Source: Brienomyrus brachyistius (taxonomy: Eukaryota > Chordata > Actinopteri > Osteoglossiformes > Mormyridae). Taken from it: 64,000 nt of DNA. The notes under the pieces are model-generated. The model was given only the letters and a program-made list of their open reading frames with translations, searched no databases and was not told the DNA's origin. Below, in pieces: positions 13,666-24,615 of the stretch (position 1 is its first letter; each line of letters opens with the position of its first letter). Position numbers and translations under genes: made by a program. The stretch spans positions 4,491,200 to 4,555,199 of the forward strand of contig NC_064552.1 of the NCBI RefSeq assembly GCF_023856365.1. Direction: 5' to 3'.

Positions 13666-13891
13666 AAACCAGCTTGGGACACTGATGTGAAATTATAATC
13701 ATTACACTCAGTAAGAGACAGAGGCCCAGTGAAACTCCTGTGCTGAGGGAAAGGGTTTGAATTTGGGGGGGGGGGTCCCTTAATAATGTTTCCTAAACCA
13801 AATGTAAAAATGCTATAAAATGCTTCTGGGTTATAAACTAAGTTCATGTTCCCTGTCAGACTAGCACTGACAAAACTGGAGGATTAACAGT

Positions 13892-13909
13892 TTTATTTTT
13901 TAAAATAAA
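13892..13909. terminator. poly(A) signals for both convergent genes
   Basis: TTTATT at 13892-13897 reads AATAAA on the minus strand, 483 bases beyond the XPNPEP1 stop codon. AATAAA at 13904-13909 on the plus strand lies 239 bases beyond the stop of the small membrane-protein gene. The two hexamers are only six bases apart, so the 3' ends of the two transcripts probably overlap. Confidence 0.6.
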
Positions 13910-14379
13910 CTGATTATATATTTCACACAGCCTAAGGGAGAAAACTGTAATCAATTAAAAGTCTTTCACAGAAATTTCAAAATGAATACATTTGTCATGG
14001 TTTTGTACAGTTGATTTTTTTGCCATTTCTATATATAAAAAATGAACTCTTTAAATAATAATCTCTTAATTGTTAATAAATGGCCAATCCCATAAGGCTG
14101 TTGGTGACCCAGACTTGACCTAGACTGACAAACTGTTTGCCAGGTGGCAGTGTGTGTGCAGCATCCAAGAACGACAAGAAAACTTTGCCGCGTTTTTCTT
14201 TTTTTACTTAATCGCGCTGAATCTAGATAAAACCATAGAGATAATGTGCGTCTTAGAAAAGAAGGGCAGCGTGAAGAGAGGCCGACAGGAAAGGATCTGA
14301 AGTAAAGGAAGGGTGACTCGCGGGCGAATCGCAGGTCAGTCACGGCTGACCTGCCTACACGTCAGCTGACACGCTTTCA

Positions 14380-17300
14380 TTACTTGATTGACTGAGTTTC
14401 TCTGATCAGCCAATCGAGGGCTTCCTTGCGACCCTGCCGCTCCAGTTCGGCTCCGACAATCTCTCGGCACTGCCTGTGGTACTCGTTCAACCAATCGCGC
14501 TGTAAGCGGGTGGGGGTTTGGGATAAGAAAAATCACACATAAACAAACCTAAGTGTCCACTCACGGATTTTAAAAATGCATACATGTGAAAATAAGTAAA
14601 GAGATGCACCTGCCTTTTGGACAGAGTTGCCAGGGTGACAGTTGGCTCTGCTTTTACCCCACTTACCTCCTTCTGCGTTAGCATTTCACTGTTGATCATC
14701 TTCGCCTGAATCGGGACGAGCGTGATAGGCTCAAAGGTCAAACTGCCACGATTCCTGTAATTGTACTGAAGAGGACAGAACGATTGTTTTCTTTTAAAAA
14801 AGGAGACCCTTTCACATACTGAGCAAATACCTTGGGGGGGGGGGAGGGGGTGCAGTGGTGACATACCTTGGGTTTAGTAGGAACCACCAAGACAACGTTC
14901 TCGATTCGAATCCCAAAAGCTCCATCTTCATAATATCCAGGTTCTAGAAAATTCATTTAAAAAGGCATGACATGAGGTGAGTAATCAACAGCTCGATCGT
15001 GATGCAATATACAAGGCACAAAATATTCCCGCAACTCCAGTAGTGTTGCAGCTACAGGCCAAGAGAGGTCATAGGTTCGAATCCCAGATATTTATAACTA
15101 AATGCCCGGTCTACCATCACTGACGATCATGCCGGCTTCCAGGGGCTCATCTGCGAACGTCTTGTAGCTGATCCCACAGGGCCCCTCATGGACATTGAGG
15201 AAGCAGCCGACCCCGTGTCCCGTCCCGTGAAGGTAGTCAAGCCCGGACTCCCACAATGCCGAGCGGGCGAAGGAGTCCAGCAGGTGGCCTGCGGGGGGGC
15301 AGCACAGCAAGCTGTCTCCTACATATACGTTTTGCTCCTCGCTGTAAATTTTGACCTAAACCCTGAAAATAGTAGGACTGTTCATACCCTGTGAAGTGAC
15401 ATTACGTACAACTAATGCTAAATTTGTGCAACCGGCCAAGAAATTAACTGATTTAAGTGTTCAAATCTACACAGGCCAAAGCCAAACTCCTCTCAGAGAG
15501 GCCAATGAGGTTCATCCCACGATACGGGCAGTTTAGAGACTGGGATGTTTACGGGGAAACCAAACCTTTGGTTCCGTTTGGGAAGATGGCCGCACTCACG
15601 GCTATGTGGCCCTTCAGAACGTAGGTGAAGCACTCCTGCGAATAACAGGACAGACATGATCACGTTGGGGGGTGGGACATCCCATCTCCATTGAAACGAT
15701 CTGGGAGACTCATGAATCGAGCAGAACCCCCCCCAACCGGCTCCCAGAAGGGGGGCATGTGAGGGTTCTTTAAAACGGAACGGGGCGGCCATTGCCCTCA
15801 TTTTGACTCCCCAAGGCCGGCGTACCTTTTCGAAAGCAGAGGGCGTTCCGAAATGCACTGTACGGGTCACGTCCGTCGTCCCGTCGCTGGAAATCAGGAA
15901 GCACAATCGGCTGGGATGAGCACATGGCTTCCGGATCGCAAAACCCGCAGGAACCTTTGTCTGTAGACCAGTCAGTGCCCTAATTCCATGTCTCCCCCCC
16001 AATTCTGCCATTATGCTCCTAATCAGACACTGAAAATTGTTCATTTACCTTAATAGTTAAAAACCACATTTTGGTTCCGTTTCTACAGGCCCTACTTGTC
16101 TTCCCCACACTTCACGTTCACCTCTGACTTCTCTACTGCAAAGGGGGGGGTCACATTTCAACCCCCACCCTCAAAACCCCAGGCCCTCCGGGAACATTAA
16201 CAAAAGCAGGCAATGCAAAGATGGCGGGGTACACCTACAGGTACTGGGCCCCCGAGTCTATCAGGTAGACTTCGTTCAGGGTCAGCGTCCGGTTTGTCTC
16301 CGGCAGAGGTCTGCAGGACAGACACAGATCAATTATATCACCTACATATATCAATAAGACATAAAACGACCAACCCGGAACCTTCCAGAATGACTAAGGC
16401 CTCTCCGATTACTCAAGAACAAAAGGGTCATAAAAGCCGAGAGAGGAGGCGTGTACCCTGCAAGGCTGTAAATATTAATTAGGGTCAGACGCTCCCTGAT
16501 AATCTCAGCGCATGACTGTCCGAGGAGCCTGAACCGCACCTGTAATGTATCACAGCTCCATTCGGACCCACGCTGGAAATGGTTGGAAAACTCAGGCCAA
16601 CAAAGTCCTTCTGCTGGCTGAAGAGAACAACAGTATCAAACAAAACCTGTTCTAGGTATAAATGCCAATGATCAGCTGAAATTCAAATTCAGCCATGTAG
16701 CATAAAATATGTCCACTAGGTGGCAGCAAAGTACAAATATACACAGAATTACAGGAAATGCCCAAAACAACTGAAGTAAACATTAATAATTCTACAAATA
16801 TTGTTGGTTAAATAACGGCTCTTAACCAAATACAGCTTATATTACTATTCGCTGGCATATTTTCATGCAAATGTTTCCAAAAGGTGTCGAGTGCTACAAC
16901 GAACAGCCTTCCAATTACAAGTCCATGCCCTTAAGCGCTGCGCCATCTGCTGGCGGGATGCAAGCAGAGTTAGACGCACCTACGCAGCTCCTCTGCTTTG
17001 TCAGCAGCTGAGATCTCAGTCACCGTGCCTTTGGGGATCTGGGGGGGGCAGGAGAAACAGCTTCAGGAGTTGGGGTGAAGGTCCTGGGATTGTACGAGGT
17101 CACTCCCCCGACACCGGCGAAGGGATGCGACCTCAGGAACAGAAACCTGATACAGGGGAGGAATCTTCCAGAACAAAGCGGGCGAACCGGCATGAAATAC
17201 CTCTTTTTCAAGCCAAGCGAAGAGGTCGCACAAAGCCACTGCGTCTTTGATCTGTTTCAAGACACGATAATCCTGAGTTTAGCAACCGCATGTATGTTCC

Positions 17301-20300
17301 GACCTGAAATCCATGCCAACCTGGCATCCCCCCCCCCCACCACCGCCACGGCATCGCCACGGTGACATACGTGTGCCGTCTTCATTCCCTGGATCTCAGT
17401 GGGGTTCTTCACCGCTTTGGCGAGGCAGAGAGGAGTGTAAGGAATGGGGATCCTGTGGGCCTGAAGGTGAGACAGACGGACAGCAGTGGGACCTGCTTAC
17501 TGACGTTAATCAGATTTGCTCAGCTGAAACGTTCATCATTAGATCCATGAAATTTTAGCGAAGCAATGCTTGCGAAATCGTTTCTAATGACATTAGAATA
17601 ATTCCACATGGCAGATGTTTACTGTGCAGGCGTGCAGATCAATGTGGTCACTATTTTAAAGAGAATTATCGGCAGTAAATATCAGCTCATTTTTAACCAT
17701 CGGCTGATGGCCAATTGCTGCTGTATCAGCTGACGACAATAGCTGGCTGATACAATCAGTGTGTCTCTAATAATTATCCATCCATCCATCCATCCTCCCT
17801 CGCTTCCTCCCTCCTTCCAGCTCCACCCAGACACCATTGCCAACAGCCCCCGGCCCACACCTTGGGGATGATCTCCGTGAGCGCACAGCTGGCCTTGTCG
17901 CTGATCCACACGCGGTCCTTGGGCCCGAGGTCTGCGCACACGCCACGCAGCTCCGCCTCCACCAACCCGTACGACACCATCTGGACCCTGAGGTCCGGTT
18001 CGCCAGGGGCGTCCAGCTGCAGGTGCTCCCTCACAGCGGGGTCGGTGGCACGCTTGCCGTCAATGCATAGCCTACCCAGGGACATGCGTCTAAGTGAGGC
18101 CCCCCCCCCATCCAGTGAGGGACCAGGTGTGTGTGTGTTTGTGGGGGATGAGGGTTCAGCGCAGTGAGACTGTGCAGTACCTTATCGTCTGCATCCCAAC
18201 GATGGCGTAGGCGAAGAAGACAGGGTTGTACTCTATGTCCGAACCTCGCAGGTTGAAAAGCCCTGGGGAATGTTTGATGGGGGGGGGGGTGTTAAAATGA
18301 CACTGAGGAACCTCCCGCTCTTTCCCAAAATATGAGACAGACTCCCCGAATCGACCAAATCGAAGGGAACTTCATTCCCCGTAAACATTCATTCATGCCA
18401 GCGGTGCTGATTAGGGGTATGACTGGCGACACTGGGCAGGGACCCAGACAGCGCGCGGCTCATTTCACACTCACTAGGGACGCGTCCCCACAAGAGAGAG
18501 TAACCGATAAACATGCCGCTCGGGAAACGGGAGCAGCAGCGAACAGACAAACCTACAAGCGATTTCATCCAGAGCCGTGACGATAAACCAGGAAATCTTT
18601 CGCTCCGACATCTTTGCCCTTAAAGCCACGATCTTCTCCTGCCAGGTCATGCCTGCAAAATAAATTAATTATATTAATTACTAAATAAAGCCCTACACCC
18701 TATTTTTTGCTTATCTGAGCTTCCAGAGGGCACCCACCAGTGAACGCCAACCCCAGCGTGATCAGAGCGTTACTGGGCCTTGTGGGGCGATCCTGCCAAA
18801 TGGCGTCGATGAGGTTTTCCTGCACGCCGACCAGCGAGTGGCCAGCAACGCTCAGGGCCTTGGACATGGCTTTCCATTGGTCTGAAGGGAAAGCCAACTA
18901 ATGACAAAAGTAGCCACGCCCACCTGCCCAAGACCAGTGTTCCTCATGCTTAAAGACCCCCGACTGTGACGTCGAGTCTTCCAGCTAACCTGCCGCGATG
19001 ATCCAAGGATCTACGCCCACTCTGGAGTTGTCAGGAAGCACGCTGATCAGCCAGTCCTCCTGAGTCGGTGTCTCCTTCAAACCTGCCAAAACACACGACA
19101 AGAAATCTCGTAAAAAAAAATCACGACCACCACAAATCACAGGCCTTTAACTGTTCAAAACAGTCTGTAAAACTTCTGCTAAGAGCATTGAGGTCCACAT
19201 CTTCAACTCAATAAACACCAGGTATTAAACACACCTAGAAGTACAGACGACGCTTACTTTACCATGGTTGTTTTGATGGCGCGATAGCAAATCTGAAATC
19301 TCTTCCCACGCTAGCAATATGCCATACGATATTTTCCACTGATGTCGGACGATGGTAGCATCTACACAGCCATGTTTACAGTCTCTGTAGCGATCGTGTA
19401 GCGTAAATAACTCAGTGTTTAGCAAGTAGATTGATTAGTAGAGTGATTTTTTTTGGCATTTAACCAAATATTTACTTATTTAATGACTATAGTAATTCAC
19501 TTATTTATCATATTCGATTTACAATATGGGGGTGGCATGGTGGTGCAGTGGTTAGCACTGTTGCCTCACATCTCTGGGACCCGGGTTCGAGTCTCCGCCT
19601 GGGTCACATGTGTGCGGAGTTTGCATGTTCTCCCCATGTCGTCGTGGGGTTTCCTCCCACAGTCCAAAAACATGCTGAGGCTAATTGTAGTTGCTAAATT
19701 GCCCGCAGGTGTGCATGTGTGAGTGACTGGTGTGTGAGTGACTGGTGTGTGAGTGACTGGTGTGTGAGTGACTGGTGTGTGAGTGTGCCCTTAAAGTCAC
19801 CAGGTTCAGCTCACCCATCTTCATGAGGGTCCAGTTGCCATCCATCTGCTGGCTCGCCTGCAGGAAGTACCGCCCATCCGTCCACATGGCAGCGTGCTTC
19901 TCCGTCACGATGGCGGTCCCTGGAAAGGCCCGGGTCAGGCACGCTCGCCCTCAGAATCGGCCCCCGCCGCCCTCACCGCCGGAGGGCTTGTCACTCATTC
20001 ACACCCCGTGCCACGTTGACAGCCCTCTCACCACCTCATAAACGCCCAGCAGAAGCGACAAACTCTCCATAAAAACCACTGCGATGGGAGGCTGAAGCGG
20101 ACGTCCGCGACGCCGGCAGCGAGGAGGGAACTGGGGCGGCATTTATTTTATCTCAGGCCCAGTTGGATTCGCAGGCAGAGTCACTGGGGGGTCCTTTTTA
20201 AACGTATCTGCTGTTCACATCCCTGCATATTTCATGGTAAGATGAGCACAGGACTCAGCTTACAGTGGGGGGGGCACAGGTCTGCATTTTACTGAATTTG

Positions 20301-21681
20301 CAATGAAATATTTAACAAAGTATTTAAAAAAAACTAGTTTGATGACTATTTCCAATGCATATTAAGGGGTGACCATATGTGTGTATATACGTCCCATATT
20401 TGAGTCCTTTAAAGATAGATACCTACAAGAGACCCACCCCACACAGGTGTCCTTCACCAACTCTGCCAGGTCTCTCTGGGTCCTACTGGTTCGTTTCCAT
20501 CTTTTGTATTAATTCAGCGGTCTGTACCGGAAGGTTCTTTGAAATCTGCTGCCCCCCCCTCGTATCGCTGAGGTAACAGAGGACTCAACTATGGCCCTGA
20601 ACCATGGGGTCAAGATTCAACAACCGGAATGTGTAGGAATGCTCCCTCACTGAACCATCACCAATACAAATGTAATCTATCAATATAAAAATAAGTCGAC
20701 AATAAGTAACCCAGTGCTGATGTGTTAGTGCTCTGTGCACGACTTTGTTCTCTTTAATTATATGTAATGAGCACTGCGATACCAAATACGGCATGAATGC
20801 CCCAGATTTGTAAAATTAAATATTTACCACGACATAATAATAAAATAATAAATTAATTTACACTGGGAACACAGAATCCTAGGCCACAGGCAAAGTATAC
20901 AAGTGGCAGGCTTGCACAGGCACACACGTGCCGACGCACACACACACACGAACGCGGAGCGCCCGCACTGTACCGGACCCCCACATTACCGTACCTGCCG
21001 AGCCGTTGAATCCGCAGATGAACTCCCGTCGGCAGTCACAGGGGGCGATGTACTCACTCTGAAGCGCAAAGAGAGCGGGAACGTCGGCTGTAATTAAGCG
21101 TAATCAGCAGCGAGTGCCCCCACGGACCCATTAACGAGCCCTAATCAGCCTCTTCTTCAATCCGTGACAAAAATTAACAGCAGTGGGTTAAATATGGACA
21201 AGTGGCTGCGGCGCAGAGGTCATGCGCCCCTCGACCTCTAAACAGCGAGCAGACACCCCCGCCGCCAATTTGAAACAGCAGGAGGTTACGCGAGGAATCC
21301 CCTGGAAAAACGGGAAAGTACCCACCCGACATTCATTAATTTTCAGTTCTGCATGACCTGCGCAGTGGGCGCATCACTTAAATTAACACACCACACGCAA
21401 TTACACACCTGTTATTAAAAAAAACACGTAATCCAAATAACAGATATTGCGTGCGTGACATCTCAAACAGGTTCAGATCATAAATGTCACCAACTGTATG
21501 ACGTAGAAATTTCCCAGACAGAATGTGACAGCAGCGACAGCGTCGGCGGCGCGCCTGCACGTACCTGGTGCGCGTCCCCCGACGGTATGATGTAGGCCTG
21601 CAGCGGCTCGCTGACGTACCTGCTGCTCTTCATCGCCTGCCTCAGGTGCCGAAGCAGCTCGGCGGTGATCTTCGGGGACAT
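14380..21681 (-). CDS. xpnpep1: Xaa-Pro aminopeptidase 1 (cytosolic aminopeptidase P), 19 coding exons
   Basis: This Mn-dependent cytosolic enzyme removes the N-terminal residue from peptides with proline second. Coding exons, 5' to 3' on the minus strand: 21681-21565, 21058-20995, 19919-19815, 19082-18990, 18881-18738, 18652-18557, 18262-18181, 18071-17861, 17460-17371, 17251-17201, 17038-16980, 16617-16540, 16310-16239, 15886-15826, 15635-15566, 15288-15115, 14943-14867, 14765-14667, 14499-14380. All junctions are GT-AG and the phases close to 1863 nt, 620 residues (human about 623). The start gives [17 protein letters not shown], like the human N-terminus. Metal ligands fall at Asp415, Asp426, His489 (HGTGHGVG), Glu523 (DEPG) and Glu537 (RIENVV); the active-site histidines are 395, 485 and 498. 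These are the human numbers. The gene looks intact. AATAAA at 13897-13892 is the likely 3' signal. Confidence 0.97.
15115..15288 (-). CDS. xpnpep1: XPNPEP1 exon carrying the HGTGHGVG active-site motif
   Basis: This 174-bp exon encodes residues 465-522, from [12 protein letters not shown] to GMIVSD. It holds His485, metal ligand His489 and His498, the core of the pita-bread peptidase fold of clan MG. It joins in phase to 15566-15635 upstream and 14867-14943 downstream, completing the DEPG glutamate across the junction. Confidence 0.96.
16890..16965 (-). repeat. tRNA-derived SINE fragment, antisense
   Basis: Read on the minus strand it contains GATGGCGCAGCGCTTAAGGG and CTTGTAATTGGAAGGCTG. That is the usual order of the tRNA-like head of fish SINEs. 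It lies in an XPNPEP1 intron, 5 to 25 bases or so from no exon boundary, and is short and old. Confidence 0.6.
19530..19716 (+). repeat. tRNA-derived SINE, truncated
   Basis: The head shows a pol III A-box-like GTGGTGCAGTGGTTAGCACT and a B-box-like GGGTTCGAGTC. The body has TTTGCATGTTCTCCCCATGT and CCCACAGTCCAAAAACATGC. The copy is cut short where a 15-bp tandem repeat begins. It is in an XPNPEP1 intron, opposite to the gene. Confidence 0.85.
19717..19785 (+). repeat. 15-bp tandem repeat growing from the SINE tail
   Basis: The unit TGTGTGAGTGACTGG is repeated about 4.5 times. The same words occur once in the SINE body of other copies (TGTGAGTGAATGGTGTGTGA at 55.65 kb), so the array looks like an expansion inside the element. 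Confidence 0.85.
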
Positions 21682-22111
21682 CGCGCTGCCGTCTGGGGAC
21701 GGGGGCCACGCGTTAATCCAAACGGCCGCTTACGCCAGAGCCACAAGCGACTGTCTCAGTTATGAACAGGCAACAGGCATCTAGCCTTACACGCGAGTAG
21801 GATATCTTATTATAGATTAACTGTATCTTGGATTTACTTTCATGTTATATGTACTTAACATATAGCTCAGGTAGGTCGCTTGGGTCTAATAGTACAAGAA
21901 ATTACTATGATATTTAAATATTTTGTTTATTTAGAGAAAATCTATTTAAAAGAAGAGTACATTATCTGTAAATCCACAGTTTGCTGTAGCTTTCCTTAAC
22001 CAAAAATTAGGTAAATGCTAAATTACTATAGAAACTTTGCAGTCACCTACAAGTAACTGGCGATACTTTCACTTAAGTACACTTTCCGCTACATTATTAC
22101 ACTTGGTATTG

Positions 22112-22258
22112 ACTCTCAAAACAATGGCCAAAGATACACTGTATCTCAAAACAATAAGCAAAGATATATTGTATCTCAAAACAATGACCAAAGATACACT
22201 GTATCTCAAAACAATAAGCAAAGATATTTTGTATGTCAAAACAATTACCAAAGCATAC
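22112..22258. repeat. 30-bp minisatellite, about five copies
   Basis: The unit is about CTCAAAACAATAAGCAAAGA plus TATATTGTAT. Alternate copies share variants (ATGGCC/ATGACC versus ATAAGC), giving a 60-bp higher-order repeat. Because 30 is a multiple of three, it stays open in several frames and makes the chance repetitive proteins seen there. It lies in the first XPNPEP1 intron. Confidence 0.9.
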
Positions 22259-22394
22259 AACACAGTTTACCTTGTTTCATGGTCTTTCCAGGTGATGTAT
22301 GCGAACACACGCTTGTATTTTCTGATCTTTAGCCTCTAAGTACATTAAAGGGCAGATTCAGCAAATCGCCAAGATATGGATATGGTTAAATATT

Positions 22395-22449
22395 AACAAT
22401 CTCCCGCGACCCAGTAGGATAAGCGGTTTGGAAAATGGATGGATGGATT
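22395..22449 (+). repeat. 3' end of a dispersed repeat (GGATAAGCGG ... ATGGATGGA tail)
   Basis: The fragment carries CAGTAGGATAAGCGGTTTGG followed by AAAATGGATGGATGGA. This tail recurs at 56303-56347, 55770-55795 and 42725-42745, and as a shorter form at 29200-29228. Confidence 0.8.
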
Positions 22450-23278
22450 AACAATCTCACCCTTAAAATATTCCATATATTCAATGTTCTTATACAGTTT
22501 ATTTCTAATGAGAGCGATTCAAACCTATCTTAAAACTCCTTGCAACATTATATTATAATATGGAATAGGTCGCATGTAACATAAGTCCCATAGAAGTGAA
22601 AATAGTTGCTGTTATTTCCACTCAGACCCTGGTTTTAACTTATCGCTCCCAGCGAACGTTCTGATTTAATTCAAATTGCATTATACAACAGCACTGACTC
22701 TAACTTTAGGGTTATTAATAATATACATTTGAAAATGGTTGTGCTTGTGGTGGAATATACCAATTGTTGTTTATCAAAACTCGTTAAAAAACCGCGGCGG
22801 CCGCTGATTGGTCGGTTTATTAAAGAAACGGTGAGCCGGCGGGGCGGATGACTGTCTCTATTTAGACGCTGTTATCTCGGCTTACGTTAACATCTGATGC
22901 TGATGCAGCACAAAAGGACCCCGGAGACCCAATCGGCGACGCCTTTGGCCCCGTAATCGGCGCATTTAAGACTCGGATCCTGACATGTGAGGTTTGTTCA
23001 CTGAAAGTAGTTTAGCTGGTTGATTAACCAGCTAGTTCCCACCTAGCCCACGAAATAACTAGACCGCCAGCTCTCGATCATTACGACAGAACGTGGTCAG
23101 ATCGGCCTGGACTCGCTTTAAAGTCACTGAACACGTCCGATAGTAGCTAGACACAAGTCAGGGAAGCAGGGAAGGCATGTATTACTTTAGCAAATCACAT
23201 GTCACTCCACGAACAGCCAGTCACAACACACTGCATTCTTGTTAATTTACTGTGCTGAAACAGGCATTGAAAACGCAC

Positions 23279-23400
23279 CTGCCTGGTTCGCTTCTTGCTG
23301 CTGTGGACACTCTTTTTACGGACAGAAATATTAGGCTACAGAACAAGCGCCGATATCAGAGTGTGTATCTGCGGGCTGCCATTTCAGCCGTGACGCAGGA
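23279..23400 (-). other. xpnpep1: XPNPEP1 5' non-coding first exon (3' boundary set, 5' end estimated)
   Basis: The exon with the start codon begins at an acceptor (CCCCAG, boundary 21692), 11 bases before the ATG, so an upstream exon is needed. The best donor is CAG|GTGCGT at 23279/23278, at the edge of a CpG-rich block. The 5' end is a guess, near 23400. The region contains a short upstream frame, ATG at 23382 to stop at 23356 (8 codons, starting MAARRY), which would be a uORF if transcribed. Confidence 0.55.
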
Positions 23401-23401
23401 G

Positions 23402-23430
23402 GTCACGTGATGCGTAATGTCTTCCGGGAG
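23402..23430 (-). promoter_or_regulatory. xpnpep1: XPNPEP1 core promoter region with E-box and ETS-like sites
   Basis: GGTCACGTGA at 23401-23410 contains a palindromic CACGTG E-box in the GTCACGTGAT context preferred by USF/MITF/TFE factors. CTTCCGGG at 23421-23428 is an ETS-like site. Both are common in TATA-less housekeeping promoters, and both sit immediately upstream of the predicted first exon. Function is inferred. Confidence 0.4.
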
Positions 23431-24232
23431 CTTCATGTGCTTCAGAGTTGTATCTTTGCGCGGTTATGTGTAATGTTGTATTATTGTAAATACGCAAATA
23501 GCTTCTCAGGTACATTTTAAATAGGATCGCTAATGGGAAACAGCTCTATTTCTTAGGGTTATTGTATGCTTGCAATGTTCACCCATGTATAACAGCTGGT
23601 AAATAGTACACGTGAGTTCACACCAATTTCACTCAATGCCGCTGCTGGGACTGGGTTGGGGGTTGTGCTCATACTCACCTACCTCTGCTGTTACGATTTA
23701 TTTTATTATAATTATTAACTTCAGCTCAGTCCCAGTTGGGCACCTTTCAGATTCACCATCAGTAACCAATGTTCAGTTGATCCTCATTTAGTGAAGCAAG
23801 AAAATTACACAACAAAAATCCTTCGCATAGTCAACTTTCAAAACACACAAGAGTCATTAACTGGTAAACACTTAGTAAATGTACTAAGCAAACATTTTAA
23901 AACATAACGTCCACACTTCTCTTAACAGACTACATAAACATCACCATTATTTAGTCATGTTACATGAATGACCCATTAAAATTAAAGGTGTTCAATAACT
24001 GCATAATATAAGGAAAACTGTTACGCACAACAACAGGTCTACTCTGTATCAACATTGTATTTAAATGTCATTCAGAATCAAAATATTGCGCAAAAAAAAA
24101 AATCAATCGAATGTTTGAGCATCTGAGTGACATTGACAAAGTTCAGTAAACAGACCGTTTTCATAAATTTCTCCAGGCTGTCAGAGCAGGATCAGTATTT
24201 TGAATTCTGACATGCTCCAAGAAGTGTATCAC

Positions 24233-24238
24233 TTTAAT
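24233..24238 (-). terminator. candidate poly(A) signal of the SOD-repeat gene (ATTAAA)
   Basis: TTTAAT on the plus strand reads ATTAAA on the minus strand, about 295 bases after the stop codon at 24530. Canonical AATAAA hexamers lie further on, at 23707-23702 and 23702-23697, so the 3' end could also be there, only about 0.3 kb from the XPNPEP1 promoter. Confidence 0.35.
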
Positions 24239-24529
24239 ATTATTTTTTTAAAGACATCCTATGTTTTGTGTGCAGTATTTTACGATTCACATTTTTATAT
24301 ATATATAGATACACATTTCCTCAGGTAGATCATGAATATTTATAATAATAATAATAATATTTACACCCGTTGAATGACTAGACATTAATTTGTTCCAGGT
24401 TAGGGTCAATACGCTGGCAAAAAAAAAAATCGCATTTCTTTCAAGTTGGGGTCTTGACAGCCGTGGATGCCGGCCCGCGAATCACAAGCTGGTTTCTGCC
24501 ATCTGAATCCATTGGGACTGCAGTGTTGT

Positions 24530-24615
24530 CTACTGCAGCAGACGCAGAATGACATGTGCTGTAATTATGAGCAGCAGAAGTCTTCCGTTGATCTCAGGCC
24601 GTCCAGAACTTCCAC
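24530..24615 (-). CDS. last exon of the SOD-repeat gene: GPI-attachment signal
   Basis: The exon joins in phase to 25014-24931 through donor AAAA|GTTAGT and acceptor AAACAG. It adds a small-residue stretch (SGSSGRPEINGR) and then an 18-residue hydrophobic end, LLLLIITAHVILRLLQ, at the very C-terminus. Small residues, a short polar spacer and a terminal hydrophobic block form the classical GPI-anchor signal; the serine/glycine cluster at 948-952 would be the attachment site. If the donor were not used, a TAG three bases later would end the protein without an anchor. Confidence 0.7.

Noticed and set aside
19775..22260. CRISPR-like reading of the regularly spaced repeats
   Set aside because: The arrays are contiguous minisatellites without unique spacers, in animal intronic DNA.
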